A stretch of 64,000 nt of DNA from Sinorhizobium sp. 8-89 (GTDB lineage: Bacteria; Pseudomonadota; Alphaproteobacteria; Rhizobiales; Rhizobiaceae): assembly GCF_030124325.1 (NCBI RefSeq), contig NZ_JASKLR010000007.1, positions 184,214 through 248,213 on the forward strand. The letters are read 5' to 3'. The position numbers were made by a program, and so were the translations under genes. This document shows, one piece after another, positions 8,238-17,254 of this stretch (the stretch's first letter is position 1; each line of letters starts with the position of its first letter). Under the pieces are notes generated by a model. It did no database searches and was not told the DNA's origin. It saw only the letters and a list, made by a program, of their open reading frames with translations.

Positions 8238-8969
8238 ATGCCGGACACACGGAGCTCACTCAGCTTGACGCCAGCCCACGTCGCGCAGGTCCATAAAACG
8301 ATCGTCGACAAGGGCGTGGAGCCCGGTGTCGAGCTCCATAGCGACGCGGACTACGACGACTGGGTGAAGCGGATGATCAGGAACCATCCGGCTCCTGGGT
8401 CGCCAACGCGGCTCTTCGCCTATGGATCATTGATCTGGAAGCCGGAGATCGAACATGTCGCTGAAGAGATCGGCGTTGCCCGGGGCTGGCATCGTTCCTT
8501 TTGCTTCCGAATGACCCGCTTCCGGGGAACCCCCGACCTGCCGGGCCTTATGATGGCGCTCGATCGCGGAGGACAGTGCCGCGGTCTCCTCTATGAACTG
8601 CCTAAGGACAACCTTGAGGGGCAGCTCGGAAAGCTTTTCCGGCGCGAGTTCACCTATAAACCGCCCAACAGCATGCCCCGCTGGATCACCGTCGAGACCG
8701 CCTTCGGCCGAACCCCGGCCTTGGCCTTTGTCATGAACCGCGCTTCGCCGCTCTATGCCGGAAGTCTCTCGCTCGAAGCCGTCGCGGAGGTGCTGGCTTG
8801 CGCATGCGGCCATGTCGGCTCAGGCGCGGAATATCTGCTCAACACCGTGACGCATCTCGAGGACAGGGGTATTCGGGACCGTAATCTGTGGCGCCTGCAG
8901 GCGCTCGTCGCAGAGTGCATCGAGCGCAACAGTAGAGCAGTGCACGCGAACGAGGTAGCGAGTGCCTGA
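8238..8969 (+). CDS. ChaC-like gamma-glutamylcyclotransferase
   Basis: A 243-residue protein of the ChaC family, which cleaves glutathione or gamma-glutamyl amino acids to release 5-oxoproline. The diagnostic substrate loop is LFAYGSLIWKPEIE, followed by the conserved block RGWHRSFCFRMTRFRGTPDLPG. The catalytic glutamate of the family should lie in the central region. The ATG at 8238 follows GAGGT by seven bases; an in-frame ATG 18 codons earlier lacks a ribosome site. It lies alone on the plus strand between an exporter and a convergent EamA gene. Cytoplasmic location is inferred from the absence of a signal. Confidence 0.9.
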   Translation: MPDTRSSLSLTPAHVAQVHKTIVDKGVEPGVELHSDADYDDWVKRMIRNHPAPGSPTRLFAYGSLIWKPEIEHVAEEIGVARGWHRSFCFRMTRFRGTPDLPGLMMALDRGGQCRGLLYELPKDNLEGQLGKLFRREFTYKPPNSMPRWITVETAFGRTPALAFVMNRASPLYAGSLSLEAVAEVLACACGHVGSGAEYLLNTVTHLEDRGIRDRNLWRLQALVAECIERNSRAVHANEVASA

Positions 8970-8972
8970 CGA

Positions 8973-9884
8973 TCAGGCGCTCGGTCTGATTGCGCGCTTG
9001 AGAAGCAGGATCGACCGAACGCTCCAGCCGAGGTTCATGCCGGCCGCGGCAAGGAGGATCGCCGCCGACCCGGCGATCTGTACCGGCTGCAATTCATGGC
9101 CGAAAGCGACGCGGTCGACGAGGATCGCGGCGATCGGATAAATAAAGGAGAGTGCGCCCGTCATATGCGTCGGCAGCCGCTGGATCGCTCCGTAGAGCAG
9201 AATATACATGATGCCGGTGTGCACGACGCCGACGGCGATAAGCAGCGTCCACTGCCATGCATCCTGCGGCGGCGGTGCGGAGAGCGCGAAGGGCGCCAGC
9301 ATGATCGCCCCGGTGATCACCTGAATGAGCGCGATCAGATGCGGCGGCGTGCCCTTGAGGAGCTTGGTGAGGAGCGCGGCGATCGCGTAGAAGAACGCCG
9401 CTCCGATCGAAAGCGCGATACCAGCAAGATAGTGCTCGGCATCGAAGCCGCCGCCCGGTTTCGCGGAGAGGATCGCGATCATTCCCGCGAAGGAAACCGA
9501 AAGCCAGAAAAGCTTGTTCATCGTGATCCGCTCACCAAGAAAAAGCGCGCCAAGTCCAAGCAGCATGAAGGGCTGCGTGTTGTAGACCATCGTCGCAATC
9601 GAGATCGATGCGCGCGAATAGGCGGCAAAGAGCAGGAGCCAGTTGACGACGATCGCGACACCGCCGAGTGCTGCAAGGAAGACGACGCGTGGCTTCAGAT
9701 GGCGAAAGTCGATGAGCCCGAGCATCGCGGCCAGCGCAATCAGCGTCAGCGCCCCGAACACGCAACGCCAGAAAACGACGCCCGTCACCGGCTGGCCGGA
9801 CATCAGCACGAACCAGCCGATTGTCCCCGAGATCAGCATCGCCGCCGTCATCTCCATGCTTCCGCGCTTCAGCTCTCCGTCCAT
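8973..9884 (-). CDS. EamA-domain (DMT superfamily) transporter
   Basis: A 303-residue membrane protein with two EamA repeats and about ten hydrophobic helices, as in the drug/metabolite transporters RhaT, YdcZ and RarD. Motifs include FWRCVFGALTLIALAA in the first repeat and THMTGALSFIYPIAAILVDRV in the second. The ATG at 9884 has AGGAG seven bases upstream; longer in-frame starts would run through the promoter region. It is divergent from an Lrp/AsnC-family regulator 134 bases away, which suggests amino-acid-responsive export. It overlaps nothing and ends three bases from the convergent ChaC-like gene. Confidence 0.9.
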   Translation of the reverse strand: MDGELKRGSMEMTAAMLISGTIGWFVLMSGQPVTGVVFWRCVFGALTLIALAAMLGLIDFRHLKPRVVFLAALGGVAIVVNWLLLFAAYSRASISIATMVYNTQPFMLLGLGALFLGERITMNKLFWLSVSFAGMIAILSAKPGGGFDAEHYLAGIALSIGAAFFYAIAALLTKLLKGTPPHLIALIQVITGAIMLAPFALSAPPPQDAWQWTLLIAVGVVHTGIMYILLYGAIQRLPTHMTGALSFIYPIAAILVDRVAFGHELQPVQIAGSAAILLAAAGMNLGWSVRSILLLKRAIRPSA

Positions 9885-10018
9885 GACTGGTCTCCTTTTC
9901 TGATCGCCAACAATACTCGGCTGTTGGGCGACTTTATATGGATCCAAGAAGGAAGATGGACTATGATGCCTAATTATGAAAGGCAAAGCTGCTACTTTGT
10001 CTTATTGAGGATGACTTG

Positions 10019-10453
10019 ATGTTGGATGATGTCGATTGCCGTATTCTCGAGATTCTCGCAGCGAATGCCCGCGTGTCGCTGAAGGAATTGGCGCAGGAGG
10101 CGGGCCTCTCCTCGCCGAGCGCCGCCGACAGGCTGCGCAAGCTCGAGGACCGCGGCGTGATCAATGGCTTCACCGTCTCCGTCAATCCGGCGCAACTTGG
10201 CTATCCGCTGCAGGCGGTCGTGCGCGTCCGGCCGCTTCCAGGCATGCTGCACATCGTCGAAAAGCTCATTCAGGAAACGCCGGAGATTGTCGAATGCGAC
10301 AAGATTACCGGTGACGATTGCTTCATCGCCAAGATGCTCGTGCGGGATATGGAAGAGCTCGACACGATCCTCGACCGCATTGCCGAACGGGCGCAGACGA
10401 ATACCTCGATCGTCAAGTCGACACCGGTCAAGCGCCGGCTGCCGCCGCTTTAG
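10019..10453 (+). CDS. Lrp/AsnC family transcriptional regulator
   Basis: A 144-residue Lrp/AsnC regulator. The N-terminal HTH (DVDCRILEILAANARVSLKE and LSSPSAADRLRKLEDRGVI) is followed by a RAM/AsnC ligand-binding domain in which amino acids tune oligomer assembly. GEGG-like turns of the effector pocket are represented by KITGDDCFIAKMLV. An ATG at 10019 is preferred; TTG at 10016 is the alternative, both served by GAGG. It is transcribed away from the EamA gene and probably controls it, since paired Lrp and exporter genes are common. The intergenic region has short inverted repeats (CAAAG-N6-CTTTG at about 9984). Confidence 0.92.
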   Translation: MLDDVDCRILEILAANARVSLKELAQEAGLSSPSAADRLRKLEDRGVINGFTVSVNPAQLGYPLQAVVRVRPLPGMLHIVEKLIQETPEIVECDKITGDDCFIAKMLVRDMEELDTILDRIAERAQTNTSIVKSTPVKRRLPPL

Positions 10454-10470
10454 ATACTTGCTTTATGCAG

Positions 10471-10521
10471 TTGGAGCGGGATGCGGGCGGAAAACCGCGC
10501 ACACTTTTCCTCATTCCATTC
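10471..10521. repeat. GAGCGGGATG-type palindromic repeat, copy 2
   Basis: Left arm GGAGCGGGATG is intact, the inner hairpin is GCGGAAAACCGC, and the right arm is degenerate (CATTCCATTC instead of CATCCCGCTC). The right end touches the stop codon of dut on the minus strand. The core CACTTTTCCTCAT is shared with the copy at 14937. Confidence 0.65.
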
Positions 10522-10991
10522 TACTTGGATCCGGTAGAGCCGAATCCACCAGCGCCGCGTGCGGTCGTGCTGGCCCCGTCCGCCTCGCGGATCGCCACCT
10601 GCGTCACCGGCGCGATCACCATCTGGGCGATGCGCATGCCGCGCTCGACGACGAAATCCTTCTCGCCAAGATTGACGAGCAGCACCTTCACTTCGCCGCG
10701 ATAGTCGCTGTCGATCGTTCCCGGCGTATTGAGGCAGGTGATGCCGTGCTTGAAGGCAAGGCCAGAGCGCGGCCGCACCTGTCCTTCGTAGCCCGCGGGA
10801 ATTTCGAAGATGAACCCGGTCGGCACCAGCACCCGGCCGCCCGGCTTGATCGTCATCAGCTCGCCAGCGGGAACAGCCGCGCGCAAATCCATGCCCGCGG
10901 CGCCCGTCGTCTCATAGGCGGGCAGGTCGAGATCCTGCGCGTGCGGCAGGCGGACGAGGGTGAGGGCAGGGCGGTTTTCGAGTGAATGCAT
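10521..10991 (-). CDS. dut: Deoxyuridine 5'-triphosphate nucleotidohydrolase (dUTPase)
   Basis: A 156-residue trimeric dUTPase that hydrolyses dUTP to dUMP and pyrophosphate, keeping uracil out of DNA and feeding dTMP synthesis. All five family motifs are visible: AAGMDLRA (1), RPRSGLA (2), [10 protein letters not shown] with the catalytic aspartate (3), RGMRIAQMV (4) and [11 protein letters not shown] (5). The ATG at 10991 is chosen because it gives the usual length; an ATG two codons earlier has its ribosome site too close, and the reading frame stays open far upstream only because it is antisense to prfC. A repeat element abuts the stop codon. Confidence 0.95.
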   Translation of the reverse strand: MHSLENRPALTLVRLPHAQDLDLPAYETTGAAGMDLRAAVPAGELMTIKPGGRVLVPTGFIFEIPAGYEGQVRPRSGLAFKHGITCLNTPGTIDSDYRGEVKVLLVNLGEKDFVVERGMRIAQMVIAPVTQVAIREADGASTTARGAGGFGSTGSK

Positions 10992-11087
10992 GATCATTCC
11001 GTCATAAGCGCCAGCGGTCTTGCCGCAGTCAATTGCATATTGGTCTGCGAGCCTGTAAAGACGCCGCAACTCACAGGATACTAGAAT

Positions 11088-12671
11088 ATGGCCGAAAGCA
11101 TTGCCGAGGCGGTTTCCCGCCGCCGCACATTTGCGATCATTTCGCACCCGGACGCCGGGAAAACGACGCTCACCGAAAAGCTCCTTCTCTTCGGCGGCGC
11201 GATCCAGCTCGCCGGCGAGGTCAAGGCCAAGAAAGACCGCATCCAGACCCGCTCGGACTGGATGAAGATCGAGCGCGAACGCGGCATCTCCGTCGTCACC
11301 TCGGTGATGACCTTCGAATACGACGACACTGTCTTCAATCTGCTCGACACGCCAGGTCACGAGGACTTTGCCGACGATACCTACCGGACGCTGACGGCGG
11401 TGGATGCGGCAGTCATGGTTATCGACGCCGCCAAGGGCATCGAGCCGCGCACGCTGAAACTCTTCGAGGTTTGCCGCCTGCGCGATATTCCGATCATCAC
11501 CTTCGTCAACAAGATGGACCGGGAGAGCCGTGATCCTTTCGAGATCCTCGACGAGGTCGAGCACAAGCTGGCTCTCGACTGCGCGCCGGTCACCTGGCCG
11601 ATCGGCCGGTCGAAGACCTTCTGCGGCACCTATCACCTCGCCACCAACGAGGTGCGCGGCGCCGACACGCAGGAGCGGCTCACCAAGGTGAACGATCCGG
11701 AAATGGCTTCGCATCGCCTTCCCGAAAACGAGCGAGACGCCTTCATCGAGGAAACGACGCTGGCGATCGAGGCCTGCAAGCCGTTCGATCACAAGGCCTT
11801 CCTCGAAGGCCATCTGACGCCGGTGTTCTTCGGTTCGGCGCTCCGGAATTTTGGCGTGCGCGACCTCATCAATGCGTTAAGCGCATTTGCGCCGCCGCCG
11901 CGCGCCCAGGTCGCCGATATCCGCACCGTCGAGGCGACGGACGAGAAGATGACGGCCTTCGTCTTCAAGATCCAGGCGAACATGGACCCGAACCATCGTG
12001 ACCGCATCGCCTTCGTCCGCGTCTGCTCCGGCAAGCTCGAGCGCGGCATGAAGGCACGGCTCTCGCGCACCGGCAAGCAGATGGGGCTGACCGCGCCGCA
12101 GTTCTTCTTCGCCTCGCAGCGCCAGCTCGCCGATACCGCCTTTGCCGGCGATGTCGTCGGCATCCCGAACCACGGCACGCTCCGGATCGGTGATACGCTC
12201 ACCGAGGGCGAGCCGCTCGTCTTCCAGGGCGTGCCGAACTTTGCGCCGGAAATTCTCCGCCGCGTCAGGCTCGAGGATGCGATGAAGGCGAAAAAGCTGA
12301 AGGAAGCGCTGCAGCAGATGGCGGAAGAGGGCGTCGTGCAGCTCTTCTCGCCGGAAGACGGCTCGCCGGCGATCGTCGGCGTCGTCGGCGCGCTGCAGCT
12401 CGACGTTCTAAAGGAGCGCCTGCAGGCGGAATACGGGCTTCCGGTCTCCTTCGAAATGTCGCGCTTTTCCGTCTGCCGCTGGGTTTCCGCCGATCATCCG
12501 GGCGAACTCGACAAGTTCATCACGGCCCGCCGCGGCGATATCGCGCGCGATCTCGACGGCGATCCGGTATTCTTGGCGCAGGACGGCTTCTCGCTGCGCT
12601 ACGAGGCGGAACGCTATCCGGCGATCAAGATGGTGGCGATCAAGGAGTATCACGTCGCCAAGGCGGCGTGA
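11088..12671 (+). CDS. prfC: Peptide chain release factor 3
   Basis: A 527-residue translational GTPase that recycles RF1/RF2 from the ribosome after peptide release. GTPase motifs are clear: G1 [13 protein letters not shown] at about 19-31, switch residues [12 protein letters not shown]3 DTPGHEDF, and G4 NKMDR. The EF-Tu-like domain II and a C-terminal domain complete the family length. AGGA lies nine bases before the ATG. It is followed by a ten-base-pair GC hairpin at 12691-12717 that also closes the convergent gene. Single-gene unit divergent from dut. Confidence 0.96.
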   Translation: MAESIAEAVSRRRTFAIISHPDAGKTTLTEKLLLFGGAIQLAGEVKAKKDRIQTRSDWMKIERERGISVVTSVMTFEYDDTVFNLLDTPGHEDFADDTYRTLTAVDAAVMVIDAAKGIEPRTLKLFEVCRLRDIPIITFVNKMDRESRDPFEILDEVEHKLALDCAPVTWPIGRSKTFCGTYHLATNEVRGADTQERLTKVNDPEMASHRLPENERDAFIEETTLAIEACKPFDHKAFLEGHLTPVFFGSALRNFGVRDLINALSAFAPPPRAQVADIRTVEATDEKMTAFVFKIQANMDPNHRDRIAFVRVCSGKLERGMKARLSRTGKQMGLTAPQFFFASQRQLADTAFAGDVVGIPNHGTLRIGDTLTEGEPLVFQGVPNFAPEILRRVRLEDAMKAKKLKEALQQMAEEGVVQLFSPEDGSPAIVGVVGALQLDVLKERLQAEYGLPVSFEMSRFSVCRWVSADHPGELDKFITARRGDIARDLDGDPVFLAQDGFSLRYEAERYPAIKMVAIKEYHVAKAA

Positions 12672-12690
12672 TCAATCCACGGCAAGATCG

Positions 12691-12717
12691 TAGCCGGCGC
12701 CCGCACAGCGCCGGCTA
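12691..12717. terminator. Hairpin between convergent prfC and a membrane-protein gene
   Basis: TAGCCGGCGC and GCGCCGGCTA pair perfectly over ten bases with a seven-base loop. The right arm includes the stop codon of the convergent minus-strand gene. There is no clear T tract on either side, so termination is probable but not certain. Confidence 0.5.
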
Positions 12718-13086
12718 GGATGGCGTCATCCGGAGAGCCAGGATTAGTTGGGCGACACGGACGGTGACCAAAACGTAGACGGCCACCAGCAGCAGTTGCA
12801 GAGCGACGTGACGCTTGATCTTCCCAAGCCGATGAAGTCCGTCCGCGAAGTTGAGGAAAAACAGCGCAATCCCGGTCGAGAAGACGAAGTAGCCGGCGAC
12901 CGGGATGCTCAACAGCCCCTTCGCATCGATGATGTCGGGATGCTCGACGGCATGCAGGCCGGCTGCGATGACCAGGGTCGCGACAACCAGATTGCGGACG
13001 TGGCGGAAGATTTCCTCGAGCCCGCGCCGATCGAGGAGCGCCTGCTTGAGGTTCAGGAACCATGGTGTGGCGCGTTCGTCGGACAT
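12715..13086 (-). CDS. Small hypothetical membrane protein
   Basis: A 123-residue protein with a charged amphipathic N-terminus (about 1-30) and three clear hydrophobic stretches: LVVATLVIAAGLHAV, AGYFVFSTGIALFFLNF and LQLLLVAVYVLVTVRVAQLIL. I do not recognise a named family. No catalytic motif is visible. It sits convergent to prfC and behind the B3/B4-domain gene on the same strand but 92 bases away. Ribosome site is weak. It is probably an inner-membrane protein of unknown role; coding is supported by codon use and by the hydrophobic pattern. Confidence 0.7.
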   Translation of the reverse strand: MSDERATPWFLNLKQALLDRRGLEEIFRHVRNLVVATLVIAAGLHAVEHPDIIDAKGLLSIPVAGYFVFSTGIALFFLNFADGLHRLGKIKRHVALQLLLVAVYVLVTVRVAQLILALRMTPS

Positions 13087-13177
13087 GGCAGGTCAATCCC
13101 GAGTTGCGGTTCGGCCGGATGATATTGGAGCCGAATTTGCGCCGTCAAAGGATTTTGGCCAAATCTCGCGCCCGGCC

Positions 13178-13870
13178 TCAGATATCGAAGCGCGGCGACG
13201 GGCGACCCAATATCGCGCTTCGTGGATTGATGATCCAGGCGGCGGCTATAGCTCCAGCAAGTTCATCGACGAGCCGGCTCACATCTGTCTCAGCGCGCGC
13301 ATGCAGCGCTTCGGCAACCACCAGTACGGTCGTCGTCTGGCCGCCGACCGCCGAATAGCCGCTCTGCCGGTTGGTCCAGCGGCGGGCATGCGCTCGCCCT
13401 TCTTCGTCCGCGAAGATCACTTCGTGCTGCTCGGGGTGCTCGGTCTCGCCAGAGAACGTGATGTATGTCTCGTTGCCGACGGCGTGGCGAACCTCAAGAT
13501 GACCGGCCACCTTGGAGAGATCGAAGACTGCGACCGGAATAGCAAAGGCGATCGATGGCGCGTTGCAAAGATCGATCAACGGGTGAATCCGCGGCAGGGA
13601 TCCTTCCTTCCGGAAACGTCTGAGAAGCGCCTCGGAGGCTGAACGATATTGGGTCGGCTTCAGCCCCATGCGTGAGAATGCGCGCCGCCATGCCTGGATC
13701 TCCGGCAGTTCGGCCTCCGAACGCGCGGCAAGCCGAGTCCTCGCCGCAGCCTCGAAACGGGCGATATGCGCATCGACGGACACGGGGCGATGGATGCCTT
13801 CGGCGTGAAGAACACCGGCGGAAAGCTCGGGGAAATCCTCCCAGACGTCGCTTGCGTGGCGGAAATACAT
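13178..13870 (-). CDS. Stand-alone B3/B4 (tRNA-binding/editing) domain protein
   Basis: A 230-residue protein consisting of the B3/B4 domain that, in the phenylalanyl-tRNA synthetase beta chain, forms the editing site. Features such as RMGLKPTQYRSASEALLRR, LPRIHPLIDLCNAPSIAFAIPV and GQTTTVLVVAEAL are typical of the free-standing family. Such proteins are suspected of trans-editing or amino-acid-related roles, but a function is not established. GAGG lies seven bases before the ATG. It follows an EamA exporter gene by 64 bases on the same strand, so the two are probably co-transcribed. Confidence 0.85.
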   Translation of the reverse strand: MYFRHASDVWEDFPELSAGVLHAEGIHRPVSVDAHIARFEAAARTRLAARSEAELPEIQAWRRAFSRMGLKPTQYRSASEALLRRFRKEGSLPRIHPLIDLCNAPSIAFAIPVAVFDLSKVAGHLEVRHAVGNETYITFSGETEHPEQHEVIFADEEGRAHARRWTNRQSGYSAVGGQTTTVLVVAEALHARAETDVSRLVDELAGAIAAAWIINPRSAILGRPSPRFDI

Positions 13871-13934
13871 GGCGTTGCCTCGTGCTTACGGAATGGTAAT
13901 TGCAGTGGTGCTCGACAAAAGGTCGAAATGTGCA

Positions 13935-14843
13935 TCAGGCTTCCGACTGCCGCTGGGCGTGGCGTAGTATCCCGGATGTGCGAAATCCCAGGCTGAGAAC
14001 GGCAGCAAGCACGCAGGCGATGCCGAGCATCTGGTTCGGGCGGATCGGTTCTCCAAGCACCACTGAGGCGAGGAGAACGGCTGAGACCGGCGCCAGCGCG
14101 GTGAAAACAGAAGCCTCCGTGCCGCTCACCTTCGCCAGACCTGCGTACCATAGCAGGAAACCACCGACCGTCGGGATCAGCGCATAATAAACGACGGCGG
14201 CGACGGCTTGCGCGGTGATCGCGTCGATGCTCGGCATTTCGAGCAAGGCGATCGGGGCGGCAACAGCCATGCCCAGGCAGGCCATCATTGTCGACAGCGC
14301 GAGGGGCGAGATCGCGGATTTCACGCGTTTGTTGATGAGAATGAAGAGGCCTTCGCAGATGACGGCGCCGAAAATCAGCGCGCTGCCGAGAAGCGAATGC
14401 TTATTGTCGGCATCGGCGCGGAATACGATCGAAAGGACGCCGGCGGCGGCGAGAACGATCGCGAGAAGCACGGAACGCTGGGGCCTCTCGCCAAGAACGA
14501 GAATGGCGATTGCAGCCGAAATAACGGGGAGAGTGCCGATGATGACGCCGGCATCGGCAGCCGGTGCCAGCCGCAGGCCGGAAATCAGGAGCGTCGTGTA
14601 ACCGACGCTGCCGGCGCCCGCCTGGACGAGCAGTATGAGCCATTCGCGCCTTTGTAGCTTTGGCCATGCCGTCGCGGTCACGCGCATCAGCACGAGGAAG
14701 AGCGGCAAGGCGAGGGCGAAGCGCACGGTCGTTGCGGCGAATGGCGGCAAGCCGGACGCTATGATCTTGCTCGCGACCACCGTGCTGCCGACAAGCAGCA
14801 TTGCGAGCGACAGATAGATATAACCTTGAAACCGTTGCGACAT
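13935..14843 (-). CDS. EamA-domain (DMT superfamily) transporter
   Basis: A 302-residue inner-membrane transporter with two EamA repeats and about ten helices. Recognisable parts are GSTVVASKIIASGLPPFAAT in the first repeat and VSGTEASVFTALAPVSAVLL in the second. The ATG at 14843 begins the usual MSQRFQGYIYL membrane entry; longer in-frame extension has no ribosome site. It lies upstream of the B3/B4-domain gene, which suggests the pair handles an amino acid or an analogue, one exporting it and the other possibly removing its effects on tRNA. That link is inference. Confidence 0.9.
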   Translation of the reverse strand: MSQRFQGYIYLSLAMLLVGSTVVASKIIASGLPPFAATTVRFALALPLFLVLMRVTATAWPKLQRREWLILLVQAGAGSVGYTTLLISGLRLAPAADAGVIIGTLPVISAAIAILVLGERPQRSVLLAIVLAAAGVLSIVFRADADNKHSLLGSALIFGAVICEGLFILINKRVKSAISPLALSTMMACLGMAVAAPIALLEMPSIDAITAQAVAAVVYYALIPTVGGFLLWYAGLAKVSGTEASVFTALAPVSAVLLASVVLGEPIRPNQMLGIACVLAAVLSLGFRTSGILRHAQRQSEA

Positions 14844-14936
14844 CGTCCGCCAATCCTCATTCTCGGAAGTGGTAGAAAAATCCGATCCGGGCTTTGCGGT
14901 CTTGAACGGAATTGCAGGCGCTAGATCACGGTGATT

Positions 14937-14987
14937 TTGGGCGGGATGCGGGCGGAGAACCGCGTACACTTTTCCTCATCCCGCTCT
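14937..14987. repeat. GAGCGGGATG-type palindromic repeat, copy 3
   Basis: Arms GGCGGGATG and CATCCCGCTC enclose GCGGAGAACCGC and CACTTTTCCTCAT. The right arm overlaps the first base of the stop codon (14986-14988) of the AraC-type gene on the minus strand, just as copy 2 touches the dut stop. Confidence 0.75.
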
Positions 14988-15798
14988 AGCCGAAGGCTGT
15001 GGCATAGGCGCCGGGCGAAACACCGTAGGCGCGCACGAAGAGGCGTGTCATATGACTCTGGTCGGCAAAGCCGCCGGCGATCGCCGCCTCTGCGAGCGGC
15101 GTGCCTTCAGCAATCAGGCGCCGGACGATGTCGATGCGACGCTGCATCAGATAGGCGTGAGGCGTGAGGCCTGTCGCCCGGGCAAAGCCGCGCACAACCT
15201 GGAACCGGCTAAGGCCGCTGGCGCGCGCCATGTCCGCAAGCGTGACGGAGGCCAGCGGGTCATCATCGATCAGGCTGCGCGCCGTGGCGATCGACGCTGG
15301 CGCTCTCGCCGGAGCGTTCGCCGGCGGGACGGGGTGCATCGCTTCAGCGAGGACGGTCAGGACGAGTTCGTCCCAGCGAACGATCTGATCGTCGCTGTCC
15401 ACTGTCGCCGCGAGCGCGAAGATTTCGCGGAAACGAGCGGCAAGCGCCGCGTTCCGGATGACCGGGTCGGTAAACTCGCAGCATCGTCGGCTGCCTTCGC
15501 TGATATCGCTGACGGCGGCTTCGACGATGGCCGGCTCGAAATAGAGCATCCGCCACGAGCGGCCGGCATCGCCGATCGGTGCGCCGTCATGGACTTCGCC
15601 GGGATTGACTGTGATGACATCGCCGCATTCGGCGTCGACCAGTCCGCGTCCGCTCAGGGACTTCTGCGCCCCTTGATGGATGAGCCCGATGCCGAACTGC
15701 TCATGGCTATGGCGCGGAAAGCTATGGCGCGTCGCCGCCTCGACCGCATCCACACCGGCGATCCTGCGGCGCAGAATTTTGAATTCGCCTCTCGTCAT
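14986..15798 (-). CDS. AraC family transcriptional regulator
   Basis: A 270-residue regulator with an N-terminal cupin (HSFPRHSHEQFGIGLIHQGA and the ITVNPGEVHDG turn) and a C-terminal double HTH (LADMARASGLSRFQVVRGF and the family tail FADQSHMTRLFVRAYGVSP). The cupin binds an unknown small molecule. The ATG at 15798 comes four bases after the stop of the upstream GFA-family gene, so translation is probably coupled; a GTG four codons earlier is the alternative. The EamA exporter gene lies downstream on the same strand, about 140 bases away, beyond a repeat, and may be its target. Confidence 0.9.
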   Translation of the reverse strand: MTRGEFKILRRRIAGVDAVEAATRHSFPRHSHEQFGIGLIHQGAQKSLSGRGLVDAECGDVITVNPGEVHDGAPIGDAGRSWRMLYFEPAIVEAAVSDISEGSRRCCEFTDPVIRNAALAARFREIFALAATVDSDDQIVRWDELVLTVLAEAMHPVPPANAPARAPASIATARSLIDDDPLASVTLADMARASGLSRFQVVRGFARATGLTPHAYLMQRRIDIVRRLIAEGTPLAEAAIAGGFADQSHMTRLFVRAYGVSPGAYATAFG

Positions 15799-15802
15799 CC
15801 CT

Positions 15803-16204
15803 CTAGTCACGCGGCTCGCCCGGCAGCTTGCTGACGTCGATCCAGGGCAGGGCGGACGAGCACCAGATCTGCGACCGCGGCGCGAGCTGGCGCCGTTGGT
15901 TAATCGTGCCGACACGGATGCCGATTTCCTCGGCGTCCTCATCCGTCCCTGTCGTATAGATCGGCGAGCCGCATTGCGGACAGAAGAACTGCAACCGCTT
16001 CCGCCCGTTCTCGGCGATCTTGACGTAGAGTTTCGGATCGGCGCCGGTCAGACGGAAGGACGCCCGCGGCGTGCTCGCGGTGACGCGATAGGCCGAGCCT
16101 GTCAGTTGCTGGCAATCAGTGCAATGGCAGATCGCCACGTCGTCCGGGTCGATCTCCGCCTCATAGGTGACATGGCCGCAATGGCATTGACCATCGATCC
16201 GCAT
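15803..16204 (-). CDS. GFA (glutathione-dependent formaldehyde-activating-like) family protein
   Basis: A 133-residue zinc-binding protein of the GFA/Mss4-like fold. Cysteine ligands are visible in QCHCGHV, CHCTDC and CPQCGSPIY. The name comes from Gfa of Paracoccus, proposed to help glutathione react with formaldehyde; for most family members the role is unknown. AGGAG lies six bases before the ATG. It is the first gene of a two-gene unit with the AraC regulator, four bases apart. No formaldehyde or methanol genes are nearby, so no specific function is claimed. Confidence 0.88.
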   Translation of the reverse strand: MRIDGQCHCGHVTYEAEIDPDDVAICHCTDCQQLTGSAYRVTASTPRASFRLTGADPKLYVKIAENGRKRLQFFCPQCGSPIYTTGTDEDAEEIGIRVGTINQRRQLAPRSQIWCSSALPWIDVSKLPGEPRD

Positions 16205-16278
16205 CGGCCGCTCCTCACACGGTTTTCGCTTGAGCGATTACGATAGACCAGCCGTATCAAACGTCCAGAGACGTTTCC

Positions 16279-17079
16279 TCAGATGCCGGTGAACAGCCAC
16301 TCGTGTTCCTTGGCGTTGTGGAACTTCCAGATCCGCTTGGGGCCTGCCATGACGTTCAAATAATAGACGTCATAACCGTGGACGGCGGCGACCGGGTGAT
16401 AGCCCTTCGGAACGAGTGTCACGTCGCCGTCTTCCACTGCCATGGTTTCGTCGAGGGAGCGATCGTCGGTGTAGACGCGCTGCATCGCAAAGCCCTGCGG
16501 CGGGTTGAGGCGATGGTAATAGGTTTCCTCAAGATAGCTTTCGGCCGGCAGGTCGTCCTGGTCGTGCTTGTGCGGCGGGTAGGATGAGGTGTGCCCGCCC
16601 GGCGTGATCACCTCGACGACAAGCAGCGACTGTGCCGATCCGTCGTCCTCCGGCATGATGTTGGTGACATAACGGGTGTTGGTGCCCTTGCCGCGCGTCA
16701 TCTGCGGGTGTGTGCCGGGAGGGATGACCTTGGCCTTGAAGCCCTCGCCACCGGGCGCGGAGCAGATCGCAAGATCGAGGCCGGTGGTAGCCTCAGCCTG
16801 CCACTTGCTGCCCTTCGGTACATAGACGGCATAGGGCTGGCCTTCGAACGGCGTCATGCGCTCGCCAAGTTCACTGAAGTCTTCGCCGTCGACGGAAATC
16901 TTCGCCTTACCGCTGACGAGAACGAGGCAGAGTTCCTTCTCACCGGCTTCGCCCGCCGTCGTTTCGCCGGGCTTCAAGCGGTTGAGGGCAAACCCGACAT
17001 AGGTCCAGCCGGCGCTCTCGGGCGTGATCTCCTGCATCAGCCCAGATTGTGCCTTGGGTTTGACAAGCAGTTTGGACAT
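16279..17079 (-). CDS. iolB: 5-deoxy-glucuronate isomerase
   Basis: A 266-residue bicupin of the KduI/IolB family. It isomerises 5-deoxy-D-glucuronate to 2-deoxy-5-keto-D-gluconate in myo-inositol breakdown. The metal-binding cupin histidines appear in SYPPHKHDQDD and the later KGYHPVAAVHGYDVYYLN. The ATG at 17079 is set by AGGAG eight bases upstream; upstream extension would run through a repeat. It is the last gene of the iolCDEB cluster, separated from iolE by about 175 bases that hold a stem-loop repeat. Confidence 0.94.
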   Translation of the reverse strand: MSKLLVKPKAQSGLMQEITPESAGWTYVGFALNRLKPGETTAGEAGEKELCLVLVSGKAKISVDGEDFSELGERMTPFEGQPYAVYVPKGSKWQAEATTGLDLAICSAPGGEGFKAKVIPPGTHPQMTRGKGTNTRYVTNIMPEDDGSAQSLLVVEVITPGGHTSSYPPHKHDQDDLPAESYLEETYYHRLNPPQGFAMQRVYTDDRSLDETMAVEDGDVTLVPKGYHPVAAVHGYDVYYLNVMAGPKRIWKFHNAKEHEWLFTGI

Positions 17080-17115
17080 ATGACGATCTCCTGATCTTGC
17101 GTACTTTGTGATCCG

Positions 17116-17227
17116 CCCCTCACCGTAAGCCTCTCCCCGCGCTCGGGGAGAGAGGGGACTTGGACGCTGCGGCATATATCCCTTCTCCCGCTTGCGGGGA
17201 GAAGGTGGCGGAAGCCGGATGAGGGGC
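17116..17227. repeat. Double stem-loop repeat (CTCCCCGC type), copy 1, between iolE and iolB
   Basis: Two GC-rich hairpins in tandem: CTCTCCCCGCGCTCGGGGAGAG and CCTTCTCCCGCTTGCGGGGAGAAGG, flanked by CCCCTCACC and GGATGAGGGGC. The same unit is found at 18233 and 23380. It is of the class of stem-loop repeats common between genes in Rhizobiales. Confidence 0.85.
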
Positions 17228-17254
17228 GCCGCCTGCTGTGTCGGATAAGAGGGT

